Positions 1-7,529 of a stretch of 60,066 bases of DNA are shown here, piece by piece. The position numbers and the translations under genes are program-made. The notes beneath the pieces were generated by a model that ran no database searches, was not told where the DNA came from, and saw only the letters and a list, made by a program, of their open reading frames with translations. Numbering within the stretch: the stretch's first letter is position 1; every line of letters starts with the position of its first letter. The stretch comes from Pseudomonas fluorescens (GTDB lineage Bacteria; Pseudomonadota; Gammaproteobacteria; Pseudomonadales; Pseudomonadaceae): assembly GCF_002022275.1 (NCBI RefSeq), contig NZ_MSDF01000003.1, forward strand, positions 1 to 60,066. Reading direction: 5' to 3'.

Positions 1-51
1 TGTAAGAGCGGAACCATAAGCGGCCGTTACCGCGGCAACGGATATACACCC
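1..51. repeat. Truncated end of a Pseudomonas dispersed repeat
   Basis: The first ~50 bases match the reverse complement of positions about 57528-57592: both share a GTAAG-(A/G)-GCGGAACCA block and end in GGATATACACCC. This looks like the tip of the same dispersed repeat seen in full at 57528-57850, cut by the window edge. Similarity was judged by eye; the middle part differs. Confidence 0.5.
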
Positions 52-101
52 AAACCAAACCGCCTAACCAACCCCCTCATTAGACCAAAAAACAATACAG
101 C

Positions 102-117
102 AAAACTGTACAGTTTT
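102..117. promoter_or_regulatory. Perfect 16-bp palindrome, probable MarR operator
   Basis: AAAACTGTACAGTTTT is a perfect palindrome ending 25 bases before the start codon of the MarR-family gene. MarR dimers bind palindromes of this size in their own promoters, so this is the likely autoregulatory operator for the marR-hydrolase-MFS operon. The palindrome is seen directly; its role is inferred. Confidence 0.6.
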
Positions 118-142
118 CCTTGACTCATGCTACCGTCCCCCC

Positions 143-589
143 ATGAAAAACTCACCCTCACCCATCGAATCCCAAGCCACCCTGGCCGCCGAACTGCGCA
201 TCTCCCTGGGCAAACTCATCCGCCGCCTGCGCGAACAAACCCACCCAAACGACTTCACCTCGTCTCAAAAGTCCGTCCTCCTGCGCCTCGACCGCGACGG
301 CCCGACCACCGTGTCGGCTCTGGCCCGCGCAGAAAGCGTACGCCCGCAATCAATGCGCATCACCGTCGCCAGGCTCGAAGTGATGCAGGCCGTCAGCGGC
401 CAACCCGACCCCACTGACGGCCGCCAAACACTGATCCAGCTCACCCCCACCTTCCGTAAATACCTGACCGAAAGCCGCGCCGCCAAAGACGACTGGCTGC
501 TGCACGCCCTGCAAGAACAACTGTCACCCCAGGAACAACTCGAACTCGCCGCAGCCGTAAAACTGCTGGAGCGCCTCGCCGATTTTTGA
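143..589 (+). CDS. MarR-family transcriptional regulator
   Basis: This 148-residue protein has the size and winged-helix pattern of MarR regulators. The recognition helix and wing lie around residues 45-95, with the segment SVLLRLDRDGPTTVSALARA followed by an arginine-rich stretch and the DGRQT.. wing. Such proteins usually repress an adjacent hydrolase or efflux gene and release DNA on binding a small aromatic ligand. It is the first gene of a probable three-gene operon with a cysteine hydrolase 22 bases downstream and an MFS carrier 7 bases further on. A perfect palindrome at 102-117 is the likely operator. No strong Shine-Dalgarno sequence precedes the ATG. The ligand is unknown. Confidence 0.85.
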   Translation: MKNSPSPIESQATLAAELRISLGKLIRRLREQTHPNDFTSSQKSVLLRLDRDGPTTVSALARAESVRPQSMRITVARLEVMQAVSGQPDPTDGRQTLIQLTPTFRKYLTESRAAKDDWLLHALQEQLSPQEQLELAAAVKLLERLADF

Positions 590-611
590 ACGCACTGATT
601 GAGGAAATAGC

Positions 612-1175
612 ATGGCTGTCACCTCGCTGGACGCAACTACCGCCCTGATCATCGTGGACCTGCAACACGGCATCATCGATTACCCCTTCATTCACCCCGT
701 CAAAGAAGTCATCGAACGCTCCCGGGTGTTGCTCGACGCCTTCCGCAAACGCGGTTTGCCGGTGGTGCTGGTCAATGTCACCGGCATTGCCCCTGGCCGC
801 ACTGAGCGACCGCGCCGCAGCAACGTATTTCCACCGGGCTGGGCCGACCTGATTCCTGAACTCAATCAGCAGCCCGGCGATCTCCTGGTGACCAAAAGAT
901 CCTGGGGCGCGTTTGCCAATACCGATCTTGAGTCGCAGTTGAAGGCGCTGAACGTCACCCAGGTGGTGATCACCGGCGTGGCCACCGGCACCGGCGTCGA
1001 ATCCACGGCGCGGCAAGCCTACGAGGCGGGTTTCAACGTCACCCTAGCCATCGACGCCATGACCGACGCCAGCCCTGAAGCCCACGCCTACAGCCTGCAC
1101 AACGTGTTCCCCAAACTCGGCGAATCGGGCACGGCGCAGGCCATCATCGAGTTGCTCGACGACCGGGGGGCATGA
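612..1175 (+). CDS. Isochorismatase-like cysteine hydrolase
   Basis: This 187-residue protein is an isochorismatase-fold hydrolase. It has the aspartate of ALIIVDLQHG near residue 17, the lysine of VTKRSWGAF near residue 95, and the ITGVATGTGVESTARQA segment. In the last, the position often held by the catalytic cysteine (as in GxxTxxCV) reads TGTGVEST, so no cysteine is visible at the usual site. It may therefore act as a cysteine-less isochorismatase type or be impaired as an amidohydrolase. GAGG lies seven bases before the ATG. It sits between the marR gene and an MFS gene, suggesting that the three respond to one small molecule. The substrate is unknown. Confidence 0.82.
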   Translation: MAVTSLDATTALIIVDLQHGIIDYPFIHPVKEVIERSRVLLDAFRKRGLPVVLVNVTGIAPGRTERPRRSNVFPPGWADLIPELNQQPGDLLVTKRSWGAFANTDLESQLKALNVTQVVITGVATGTGVESTARQAYEAGFNVTLAIDAMTDASPEAHAYSLHNVFPKLGESGTAQAIIELLDDRGA

Positions 1176-1182
1176 AACCGCT

Positions 1183-2427
1183 ATGAGTTTCCTCGGCACC
1201 TTCCGTTCGCTGCGCAGCCGCAATTACCGTATCTGGGCCGCCGGTGCGCTGGTCTCCAACGTCGGCACCTGGATGCAGCGCACCGCCCAGGACTGGCTGG
1301 TACTCACCCAGCTCACGCCGCACAACGCGGCGGCCGTCGGTATCGTCATGGCGTTGCAGTTCGGGCCGCAACTGCTGTTGCTGCCCTGGACCGGCTTCGC
1401 CGCCGACCACTACGACCAGCGCAAATTGCTGATCACCACACAGGCGGTCATGGGCCTGCTGGCACTGACGCTGGGGGTGTTCACCATCACCGGTTTTGTC
1501 GAGCTGTGGCACGTGTATGTGTTCGCGTTTTTGTCCGGCTGCGCCTCGGCTTTCGATGCTCCGGTGCGGCAGATTTTTGTGGCGGAACTGGTGGGCGAGA
1601 AGGATTTGTCCAACGCCATCGCGCTCAACTCCACCTCGTTCAACATGGCGCGCATGATCGGCCCGGCGGTGGCTGGCGTGACCATCGCCTCGGTCGGCAC
1701 CGGCTGGGCGTTTCTGCTTAATGGCTCAAGCTTTTTTGCGGTGCTGGCGTCGCTGTTTTTCCTGCGAGTCTCGAGCCCACACCTCAAGGTGCGCGCGTTG
1801 CGCACCAAGGGCAGCCTCACCGAAGGCATCCGCTATGTGTGGGCGCGGCCGGATTTGAAGGCGATTTTGCTGATGCTGTTTTTGATCGGCACCTTCGGCA
1901 TGAACTTCCCGATCTTCATCTCGACCATGGCCGTCAGCGTGTTCCATGCCGATGCACGTGGTTATGGCCTGCTGACGTCGACCCTGGCTATCGGCACCAT
2001 CGCCGGAGCGCTGATCGCGGCGGGCAGCGAGCGGCCACAGTTCAAGTCGCTGCTGACCGGCGCCGCCGTGTTTGGGCTGGGTTGCACGCTGGCGGCCCTG
2101 GCGCCGAACTACTGGACGTTCGGGATTGCGCTGGTGATTATCGGCGTGGGTGCGATGACCTTCAGCAACACCACCAACAGCCTGATGCAACTGACCACAG
2201 AACCCGCCATGCGCGGCCGGGTGATCGCCTTGCGCGTCGCCGTAGCCCTGGGTGGCACGCCCATTGGCGCGCCCATCGTTGGCTGGGTGGCCGACCACCT
2301 CGGGCCGCGTTGGGCACTGGTAGTCGGCGCGGTGTCGGGCATCCTCGCCGTGGGCGTGGCGCTCTGGACGATCAAGCGTCAGCTGGATAAACCGCTGGTG
2401 ATCAAGACCGACCCACCGACCCTGTAA
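1183..2427 (+). CDS. MFS transporter (EntS/MFS_3-type efflux protein)
   Basis: The protein has 414 residues with about twelve hydrophobic segments. It begins FRSLRSRNYRIWAAGALVSNVGTWMQRTAQDWLV, split over the first membrane helix, which is typical of the MFS_3 (enterobactin exporter-like) group. The conserved loop between helices 2 and 3 reads AADHYDQRKLL, and GRVIALRVAVALGGTPIGAP lies late in the protein. It starts seven bases after the hydrolase gene, so the two are probably co-transcribed under MarR control. It likely exports a small hydrophobic or aromatic compound. Its 3' end overlaps the convergent nuclease gene by 26 bases. Confidence 0.88.
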   Translation: MSFLGTFRSLRSRNYRIWAAGALVSNVGTWMQRTAQDWLVLTQLTPHNAAAVGIVMALQFGPQLLLLPWTGFAADHYDQRKLLITTQAVMGLLALTLGVFTITGFVELWHVYVFAFLSGCASAFDAPVRQIFVAELVGEKDLSNAIALNSTSFNMARMIGPAVAGVTIASVGTGWAFLLNGSSFFAVLASLFFLRVSSPHLKVRALRTKGSLTEGIRYVWARPDLKAILLMLFLIGTFGMNFPIFISTMAVSVFHADARGYGLLTSTLAIGTIAGALIAAGSERPQFKSLLTGAAVFGLGCTLAALAPNYWTFGIALVIIGVGAMTFSNTTNSLMQLTTEPAMRGRVIALRVAVALGGTPIGAPIVGWVADHLGPRWALVVGAVSGILAVGVALWTIKRQLDKPLVIKTDPPTL

Positions 2428-3199
2428 CCGGAAGATTACCGAGCAACTTGAGCCCGGTGGTCTTCACGAACGTCTCGTAGTCCATCGGCCGTTCGATACG
2501 GGTTTCGGCATTCGGCAGCACGTAGGCCCAGGCGCGTTTGGATGAGGCGTCGTACACCAGTTTGAACAGGCGCGTCGGCACCCAGACCTTGTTGTTGCCA
2601 ATGGTGCCGTAGCCCGCATCGAACAACGGCCCGGTGAACACGAACACGTCGCCGTCGGCACGCACGGCAAACTTGCGCACATCCGCCTCGACCTTGCTCC
2701 AGATCTTGCGGTTGTTGGTGGGGTCTTGCGGCACCATGTTCGACAACGCGAACGACTGGGCCATGGCGTTCGCGTTTGGCGCGTCGGCAGCCGGCGATTG
2801 GTGGCCACGGTCCATGGCCGGGTGCTGGGCGTGGTAGTCGCTCAACTCGGCGCGGGCGCCTTTGGGAATGCGCGGGTCGGCGTAGAACTGGTTTGTGCGC
2901 TCTTCGCCTTTGGCGTCTTTCAGTTGCGCGGCATTGAGGCGCTCAACCACCACCAGCGGGGTCTTGCTGGTTTGTGAATAGAGCACCGCAAAATTGTCCG
3001 AGCACAGCGCCATGGGTTTCATGGACGCGGGAATGGTGGCGGTGTTGATAGGGTTCGAGGCCGGAAACAGGTCGGCGCAGGCGTCGAATGAAAGCCGCTT
3101 TTCCTGTGTGGAGTAGAGGTCCGGGAGATTGCGCGCGGCGGCGCCGGTGGAGAGCAAAACAAGGGCCGACAGCCCGAGTGCGATTTTGCGTAAGTGCAT
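2402..3199 (-). CDS. Secreted DNA/RNA non-specific endonuclease (NUC family)
   Basis: This 265-residue protein starts with a typical Sec signal peptide (MHLRKIALGLSALVLLSTG, likely cleaved in the AAA-R region). The nuclease signature DRGHQSPAAD places the general-base histidine at about residue 133. The metal-site asparagine should lie in the following FALSNMVPQDPTNNRKIW stretch, and the GPLFD strand is also present. The beta-beta-alpha metal fold nucleases of this family degrade DNA and RNA in the periplasm or outside the cell. The gene is monocistronic and convergent with the MFS gene, overlapping it by 26 bases. A role in nutrient scavenging or in degrading incoming or biofilm DNA is likely. 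Confidence 0.88.
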   Translation of the reverse strand: MHLRKIALGLSALVLLSTGAAARNLPDLYSTQEKRLSFDACADLFPASNPINTATIPASMKPMALCSDNFAVLYSQTSKTPLVVVERLNAAQLKDAKGEERTNQFYADPRIPKGARAELSDYHAQHPAMDRGHQSPAADAPNANAMAQSFALSNMVPQDPTNNRKIWSKVEADVRKFAVRADGDVFVFTGPLFDAGYGTIGNNKVWVPTRLFKLVYDASSKRAWAYVLPNAETRIERPMDYETFVKTTGLKLLGNLPVTGSVGRS

Positions 3200-3293
3200 G
3201 CATGACTTCTTTGGCGGGGAGTGAGGCGACAGGCTCCGGCAGGCGGAGCCAAGTGAATGATATTGCGAGGGTTATTGACCGGGGTAAGTCACA

Positions 3294-4511
3294 TTAGTGC
3301 CCGGCAACGGCGGGTTTTCCTGCACCGCGTGCACCCGGTTTGAAGCCATGGGCATGCGCGCCCCAGGCGAGCACAAACGACACGGCGATCAACAGCAGCA
3401 TGGCCCACGGAAACGACGCTGCCCCCCAGGTATCCAGCAGCACCCCGCCGACCACGCCACTGGCGGCAATCGCGCTGTTCCACGCCACCACATTCAACGA
3501 CAGCGCCACATCTGCGCCCTCTCCTGCCGCGTCGGCCAGCGCGGTTTGCAGCAAGGTCGCCGCGCCGCCGAAGCTCAAGCCCCACACCGCCACGCCGAGG
3601 TAAATCACCTGCGGCATCTTCCCCAGCAAACCGAATACCACGCTCACCAACGCAAACGTCGCCAGGCTCACCAGCACCGTTTTGCGTAACAAGGGTTCAA
3701 CCAGTTTGGCGGTGATCCAAATACCCGCCAACGCGGCAACCCCGAACACCAGCAGCACGCTATCCACCCGCTCGGTCAACCCGGCTTGCGCCACAAACGG
3801 CGCGATGTAGGTGTACAAAATGTTGTGCGCCAGCATCCAGCTGATCACCACCGCCAGCACCGGCCGCACCCCGGGCGTGGTCAGTACTTTGCCGAGGGAC
3901 AAACGCTGATGCGCAGCCTGTGGCGGGTAGTCCGGGACTTTCACCAGCACCCACACAATCAAAACCAAGGTCAGGGCCGACATCAGCCCGAACGTGGTGC
4001 GCCAGCCCACCAGCCCGCCCAGCCACGTGCCCAGCGGCACGCCAAGGGACAGCGCAATCGGCGTACCGACCATCGCCAACGCCAGTGCCTTACCCTGTTG
4101 ATGCGGCGCGACCATGCGCCGCGCGTAACCGGCGAGCAGACTCCAGGCCAACCCCGCCGCCACCCCGGCAAAAAAGCGCGCCACCAGCGTCACGCCGTAG
4201 TGAGACGACAACGCCGTGATCGAATTGAACAGCAAAAAGCCGACGATGGTCAGCAACAGCACATTGCGCCGACGCCAGCCACGGGTGGCGATGGTCATCG
4301 GGATCACCGCCAGCACCGAACCCAGCGCGTAGGCCGTGACCATCTGTCCGGCCATCGACGGTGAAATCGCCAGGCCCTCGCTGATCAACGGCAACAGCCC
4401 GGCGGGCAGGGTCTCGGTGACGATACAGATAAAACCGGTCATCGCCAGGGCAAGCAAAGCACCGATGGGCAAGCGATCTGACGATGCAGACAAACTGAGT
4501 GAAGGGGTCAC
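3294..4511 (-). CDS. MFS transporter, AraJ/sugar-efflux-like (DHA1 family)
   Basis: The 405-residue protein has twelve predicted membrane helices. The first carries TETLPAGLLPLISEGL, the hallmark of AraJ/NepI/SotB-like DHA1 proteins, followed by a loop with GWRRRNVLL. It is divergent from a TetR gene across a 121-base gap holding a pair of inverted operator-like sites (4534-4549 and 4590-4605). TetR-controlled efflux is therefore likely. The substrate cannot be told from sequence; relatives export sugars, purine nucleosides or drugs. Confidence 0.85.
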   Translation of the reverse strand: MTPSLSLSASSDRLPIGALLALAMTGFICIVTETLPAGLLPLISEGLAISPSMAGQMVTAYALGSVLAVIPMTIATRGWRRRNVLLLTIVGFLLFNSITALSSHYGVTLVARFFAGVAAGLAWSLLAGYARRMVAPHQQGKALALAMVGTPIALSLGVPLGTWLGGLVGWRTTFGLMSALTLVLIVWVLVKVPDYPPQAAHQRLSLGKVLTTPGVRPVLAVVISWMLAHNILYTYIAPFVAQAGLTERVDSVLLVFGVAALAGIWITAKLVEPLLRKTVLVSLATFALVSVVFGLLGKMPQVIYLGVAVWGLSFGGAATLLQTALADAAGEGADVALSLNVVAWNSAIAASGVVGGVLLDTWGAASFPWAMLLLIAVSFVLAWGAHAHGFKPGARGAGKPAVAGH

Positions 4512-4533
4512 GGGAAGCTCCTTGAGCGGACTT

Positions 4534-4605
4534 AAATACTGATCGATACAAATGTTGCAGGCACACGCAGTGCGTTGTCAACGACTTATGTATCGACTAG
4601 TATTT
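4534..4605. promoter_or_regulatory. Two inverted 16-bp operator-like sites
   Basis: AAATACTGATCGATAC at 4534-4549 and GTATCGACTAGTATTT at 4590-4605 are reverse complements at 14 of 16 positions. They sit between the divergent MFS and TetR genes, close to each start. This is the expected layout for TetR controlling both promoters. Confidence 0.6.
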
Positions 4606-4632
4606 ATCTCGTTTTCCACTGGAGTCACGCAC

Positions 4633-5280
4633 ATGGCACAAATGGGCCGCCCCCGTAACTTCGACCGCGACCAGGCCGTCGAGCAGGCCATGCACCTGTT
4701 CTGGCAACACGGTTATGACGCCACCTCGCTCGCCCAGCTCAAGGCCGGCCTGGGCGGCGGCATCTCCGCGCCGAGTTTTTATGCGGCCTTCGGCTCCAAG
4801 GAAGCCTTGTTCGATGAGTGTGTGCAGCGTTACCTGAATACCTACGCCCAAGTCACCGAGTGCCTGTGGGATGAGAGCCTGCCGCCACGCCAAGCCATCG
4901 AAACCGCGCTGCGCCAGTCGGCACGCATGCAGTGTGACAATGCCCACCCCAAGGGCTGCATGGTCACGCTGGGCGTGATGAGCGCGCCGAGCCCCGAAAA
5001 CGCACGGGTGGCGGACGCGTTGACGCAGTCGCGGTTGCGTACACGTGCGGGGATCGTGGCGTGTGTGGAGCGCGCGATGGCTGCCGGTGAATGGGCGGGC
5101 ACGCCGGATCCGCAGGTGATGGCAACCGTGTTTGACAGCTTTCTACAGGGCATTTCGATACTGGCGCGGGACAACACGCCCCACGAAACCCTTGATGCAG
5201 CGATCAGCCAGCTTTTGCTGACGTGGGCAGTTGCGCCCACTGCTCCCGACACCCCAGCAAAAAATCCACAAACGCCCTGA
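4633..5280 (+). CDS. TetR-family transcriptional regulator
   Basis: The start is set at ATG 4633 (MAQMGRPRNF), preceded by GGAG at 4621-4624; an in-frame ATG 81 bases upstream would run into the inverted repeat. The protein has about 215 residues. Its N-terminal helix-turn-helix spans residues ~10-55 (RDQAVEQAMHLFWQHGYDAT, then SFYAAFGSKEALF), followed by a TetR_C-like ligand domain with QCDNAHPKGCMV, as in YafC/NemR-like regulators. It is divergent from the MFS gene and probably represses it. Its 3' end overlaps the convergent LysR gene by 77 bases. Confidence 0.88.
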   Translation: MAQMGRPRNFDRDQAVEQAMHLFWQHGYDATSLAQLKAGLGGGISAPSFYAAFGSKEALFDECVQRYLNTYAQVTECLWDESLPPRQAIETALRQSARMQCDNAHPKGCMVTLGVMSAPSPENARVADALTQSRLRTRAGIVACVERAMAAGEWAGTPDPQVMATVFDSFLQGISILARDNTPHETLDAAISQLLLTWAVAPTAPDTPAKNPQTP

Positions 5281-6148
5281 CCCGATGCGGCACGTACCGC
5301 CCGTGGGGGTACAGCAACGTATACGGGCGTGAGCGGCCGCCAAAGGGTTTCAACACTTCCACCAGGCTGCCGTTCGCCAACTCCTGCTCGACGATAAATC
5401 GGTAGGTCTGAAACAGCCCCGCCCCATGCCTGGCCAGGGTCACGCCGCCCAGTACATCGTCGGAACAGCTGTACCCCGCCTCCCCTGCAAACTCTTGCGC
5501 CTTGCCATACACGTTAAACAACCAGGGGATGCGTCGGCCATTGCTCGGCAGTTCGTACTGGATGCACTCGTGGGCAGGCAAATCCTCCAGGGTCTGCGGG
5601 ATACCGGCGCGCTGCAGGTAGGACGGCGCGGCGATCACCACCAGCTCAGCGTCCTCCAGCAGACGGGCGATCAGCGACGAGTCCGGCTGGGCACGGACGC
5701 GCACGGCCAAGTCATAACCTTCGGCGACGAAATCGATATTGCGGTTGCTGATATGGATGTCCACGGTGACCTGCGGGTACAACGCGCGGAATTTGGGGAG
5801 TAGCGGCAGCAGGCGGTGGTGCGCGTAAGTGGTCGGGATACTGATACGCAGCAGGCCGGACGGTACGGTTTGAGCGCCCATCACTTCCTGCTGCGCCTCG
5901 ACCAGTTGCGTCAACGCCTGGCGGCATTGCTCGAAAAACGTGCGGCCACTGTCGGTCAGGCGAATGCTGCGCGTGGTGCGCACAAACAGGCGTGAACCCA
6001 GACGCTCTTCCAGCCGCGAAATACTGCGGCTGACGGCGGCCGGCGTGACTCCGGCGACCTGCGCGGCGGCGGTGAAGCTGCTGGCTTCGGCGGCGAGGCA
6101 GAACAGCTCGATGCTGCCCAGCTGCAAATCTTCGAAATGGCGTTTCAT
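5204..6148 (-). CDS. LysR-family transcriptional regulator (CrgA-like)
   Basis: The start is placed at ATG 6148 (MKRHFEDLQL); a GTG four codons upstream is possible but lacks a ribosome-binding site. The 314-residue protein has a LysR helix-turn-helix near residues 15-60 (SFTAAAQVAGVTPAAVSRSI, then RLEERLGSRLFVRTTRSIRLT). Its effector domain begins RISIPTTYAHHRLLPLLPKF and is typical of the CrgA/AaeR group. No divergent target gene lies directly beside it; the flavodoxin gene is upstream on the same strand (75 bases between them). The 77-base coding overlap with the convergent TetR gene is unusual but both frames look genuine. Confidence 0.87.
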   Translation of the reverse strand: MKRHFEDLQLGSIELFCLAAEASSFTAAAQVAGVTPAAVSRSISRLEERLGSRLFVRTTRSIRLTDSGRTFFEQCRQALTQLVEAQQEVMGAQTVPSGLLRISIPTTYAHHRLLPLLPKFRALYPQVTVDIHISNRNIDFVAEGYDLAVRVRAQPDSSLIARLLEDAELVVIAAPSYLQRAGIPQTLEDLPAHECIQYELPSNGRRIPWLFNVYGKAQEFAGEAGYSCSDDVLGGVTLARHGAGLFQTYRFIVEQELANGSLVEVLKPFGGRSRPYTLLYPHGRYVPHRVRAFVDFLLGCREQWAQLPTSAKAG

Positions 6149-6223
6149 GAGCGATGACACCGGGTAACGATGAGAGAGGAATAGCTCCTGTTTATCAGTA
6201 CCCGGCGTACAAATCCAACCGAC

Positions 6224-6784
6224 TTAGCGGGCGGCTTTCAGGCGCGCAGCAATCGTCGCCACGCGTTGGCCATACAACAGCGCCGTCTGGATATCACCTT
6301 CGGGGATCGCCGAAGCATCCGCATCCGAAGGCGCCTGAACGATCAACCCCACCGAACCGCCCAGGTTGTTGATGTCATTGCGCGTCGCGGCCAGGGTATT
6401 GGCCGGCAGCAGGCCCAGGCTGACCCAGATCCCGCCGTGTTGCGAGGCCAGGGTTTGCAGGCCGATCAGGGTGACTTGTTTGTCGCCGCTGAAGCTGGCG
6501 CTGACGGTGAAGCCGCCAAAAACCTTGTCTTGCCAGCCGCGCGTGAACCAGTACTTGGCGGTCGCGTCGGAGAACTTTTTGAACTGCCAGGCGCTGGAAC
6601 CCATGTAGGTCGGCGTGCCAAAGATGATGCCGTCGGCGGCGTTGAGCAACGCCCAGCCTTCTTCGGACACGTCGCCGTTTTCACTCACCTCCACCAACTG
6701 CGCCTGCGCGCCCTCTGCCACGGTGTGCGCCACGCGGCGGGTGTGGCCGTAACCAGAGAAATACACCACTACTGTGTCTGTCAT
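6224..6784 (-). CDS. WrbA-like flavodoxin/NAD(P)H:quinone oxidoreductase
   Basis: The start is placed at ATG 6784 (MTDTVVVYFSGYGHTRR), which gives a 186-residue flavodoxin-like protein. The P-loop SGYGHTRR at residues ~9-16 binds FMN phosphate, and GTPTYMGSSAWQFKKF near residue 55-70 together with the later SASFSGDKQ segment line the flavin. Relatives reduce quinones by two electrons or serve as FMN-dependent reductases under oxidative or electrophile stress. The gene is divergent from a TetR gene across a gap with a TetR-type palindrome (6820-6833), so it is probably induced when that repressor is released. Confidence 0.85.
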   Translation of the reverse strand: MTDTVVVYFSGYGHTRRVAHTVAEGAQAQLVEVSENGDVSEEGWALLNAADGIIFGTPTYMGSSAWQFKKFSDATAKYWFTRGWQDKVFGGFTVSASFSGDKQVTLIGLQTLASQHGGIWVSLGLLPANTLAATRNDINNLGGSVGLIVQAPSDADASAIPEGDIQTALLYGQRVATIAARLKAAR

Positions 6785-6819
6785 GGGTTGATGCTCGTCA
6801 GGTCTGAATGAGTTTATAT

Positions 6820-6833
6820 ACTGACCAGTCGGT
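6820..6833. promoter_or_regulatory. Imperfect palindrome, probable TetR operator
   Basis: ACTGACCAGTCGGT has the symmetric form ACnGACn-nGTCnGT. It lies between the divergent flavodoxin and TetR genes, 36 bases before the flavodoxin start. TetR proteins of this class bind such GAC..GTC palindromes. Confidence 0.55.
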
Positions 6834-6896
6834 TTGACTCTCGTCAAGCACCCGCCCTAGACTTATTTCAACTTATTGCATAACCGGAGGCACGAC

Positions 6897-7481
6897 ATGG
6901 GGCGCCCATCACGCAAGGATGAGCTGCTGGCAGCGGGCATCGAGGTGTTGCATCGCCAGGGCTACGCCGGTTCGTCGGTGGACGCCATCGTCGAACACGC
7001 GGGCATGCAAAAGGGTTCGTTCTTTGGGCATTTCGGCTCCAAGGAAGCCTTTGCCAGCGAAGCGCTCAACGGCTATTTCAAGGATTGGACCGAGCACGCA
7101 CAGACGATCATGGCCAATCAAGCGCTGACCTCGGTGCAGAAGCTCGACGGGTTGATCGGCATTTCCACCCCGGCACGCGCCGACGCGTTTCGCTATGGCT
7201 GCCTGATCGGCAACCTCGCCGCCGAAATGGCCACGCGGCATGACGAGGTGCGCGAGACCATCGCACGTCTGTTACTGGAATGGGCCGTGCCCTTTGCGCA
7301 ACTGGTGCGTGAGGGGGTGGCATCCGGTGAATTCCGAAAGGGGCTGGACCCGGAGCCGACCGCGCGCTTCCTGATCAATGCGCTGCAAGGCACAGTGCTG
7401 CGCGGCAAGATCGAGCGTTCACTGGAGCCTTATGACGACTTTGTTGCGTTGGTTTCAGCGTTGCTTTTGCACAATGAGTGA
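6897..7481 (+). CDS. TetR-family transcriptional regulator
   Basis: The start is set at ATG 6897 (MGRPSRKDELL), with GGAGG six bases upstream; an ATG 21 bases earlier lacks this. The 194-residue protein has a TetR helix-turn-helix (residues ~8-52, with HRQGYAGSSVDAIVEHAGM and GSFFGHFGSKEAFA). Its C-terminal domain, with YGCLIGNLAAEMA, resembles the TetR_C group of AcuR/NemR-like repressors, which sense electrophiles. It most likely represses the divergent flavodoxin gene and itself through the palindrome at 6820-6833. Confidence 0.88.
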   Translation: MGRPSRKDELLAAGIEVLHRQGYAGSSVDAIVEHAGMQKGSFFGHFGSKEAFASEALNGYFKDWTEHAQTIMANQALTSVQKLDGLIGISTPARADAFRYGCLIGNLAAEMATRHDEVRETIARLLLEWAVPFAQLVREGVASGEFRKGLDPEPTARFLINALQGTVLRGKIERSLEPYDDFVALVSALLLHNE

Positions 7482-7494
7482 CACGCAAATGTTT

Positions 7495-7516
7495 TGTGGC
7501 GAGCGGGCTTGCCACA
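7495..7516. repeat. Single REP-like half hairpin
   Basis: TGTGGC at 7495-7500 and GCCACA at 7511-7516 flank GAGCGGGCTT. This is a solitary half of the REP units seen at 21.8 and 43.1 kb. It lies between the convergent TetR and HMW1C-like genes and may help end transcription. Confidence 0.5.
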
Positions 7517-7529
7517 ATAAAACTGCGAT

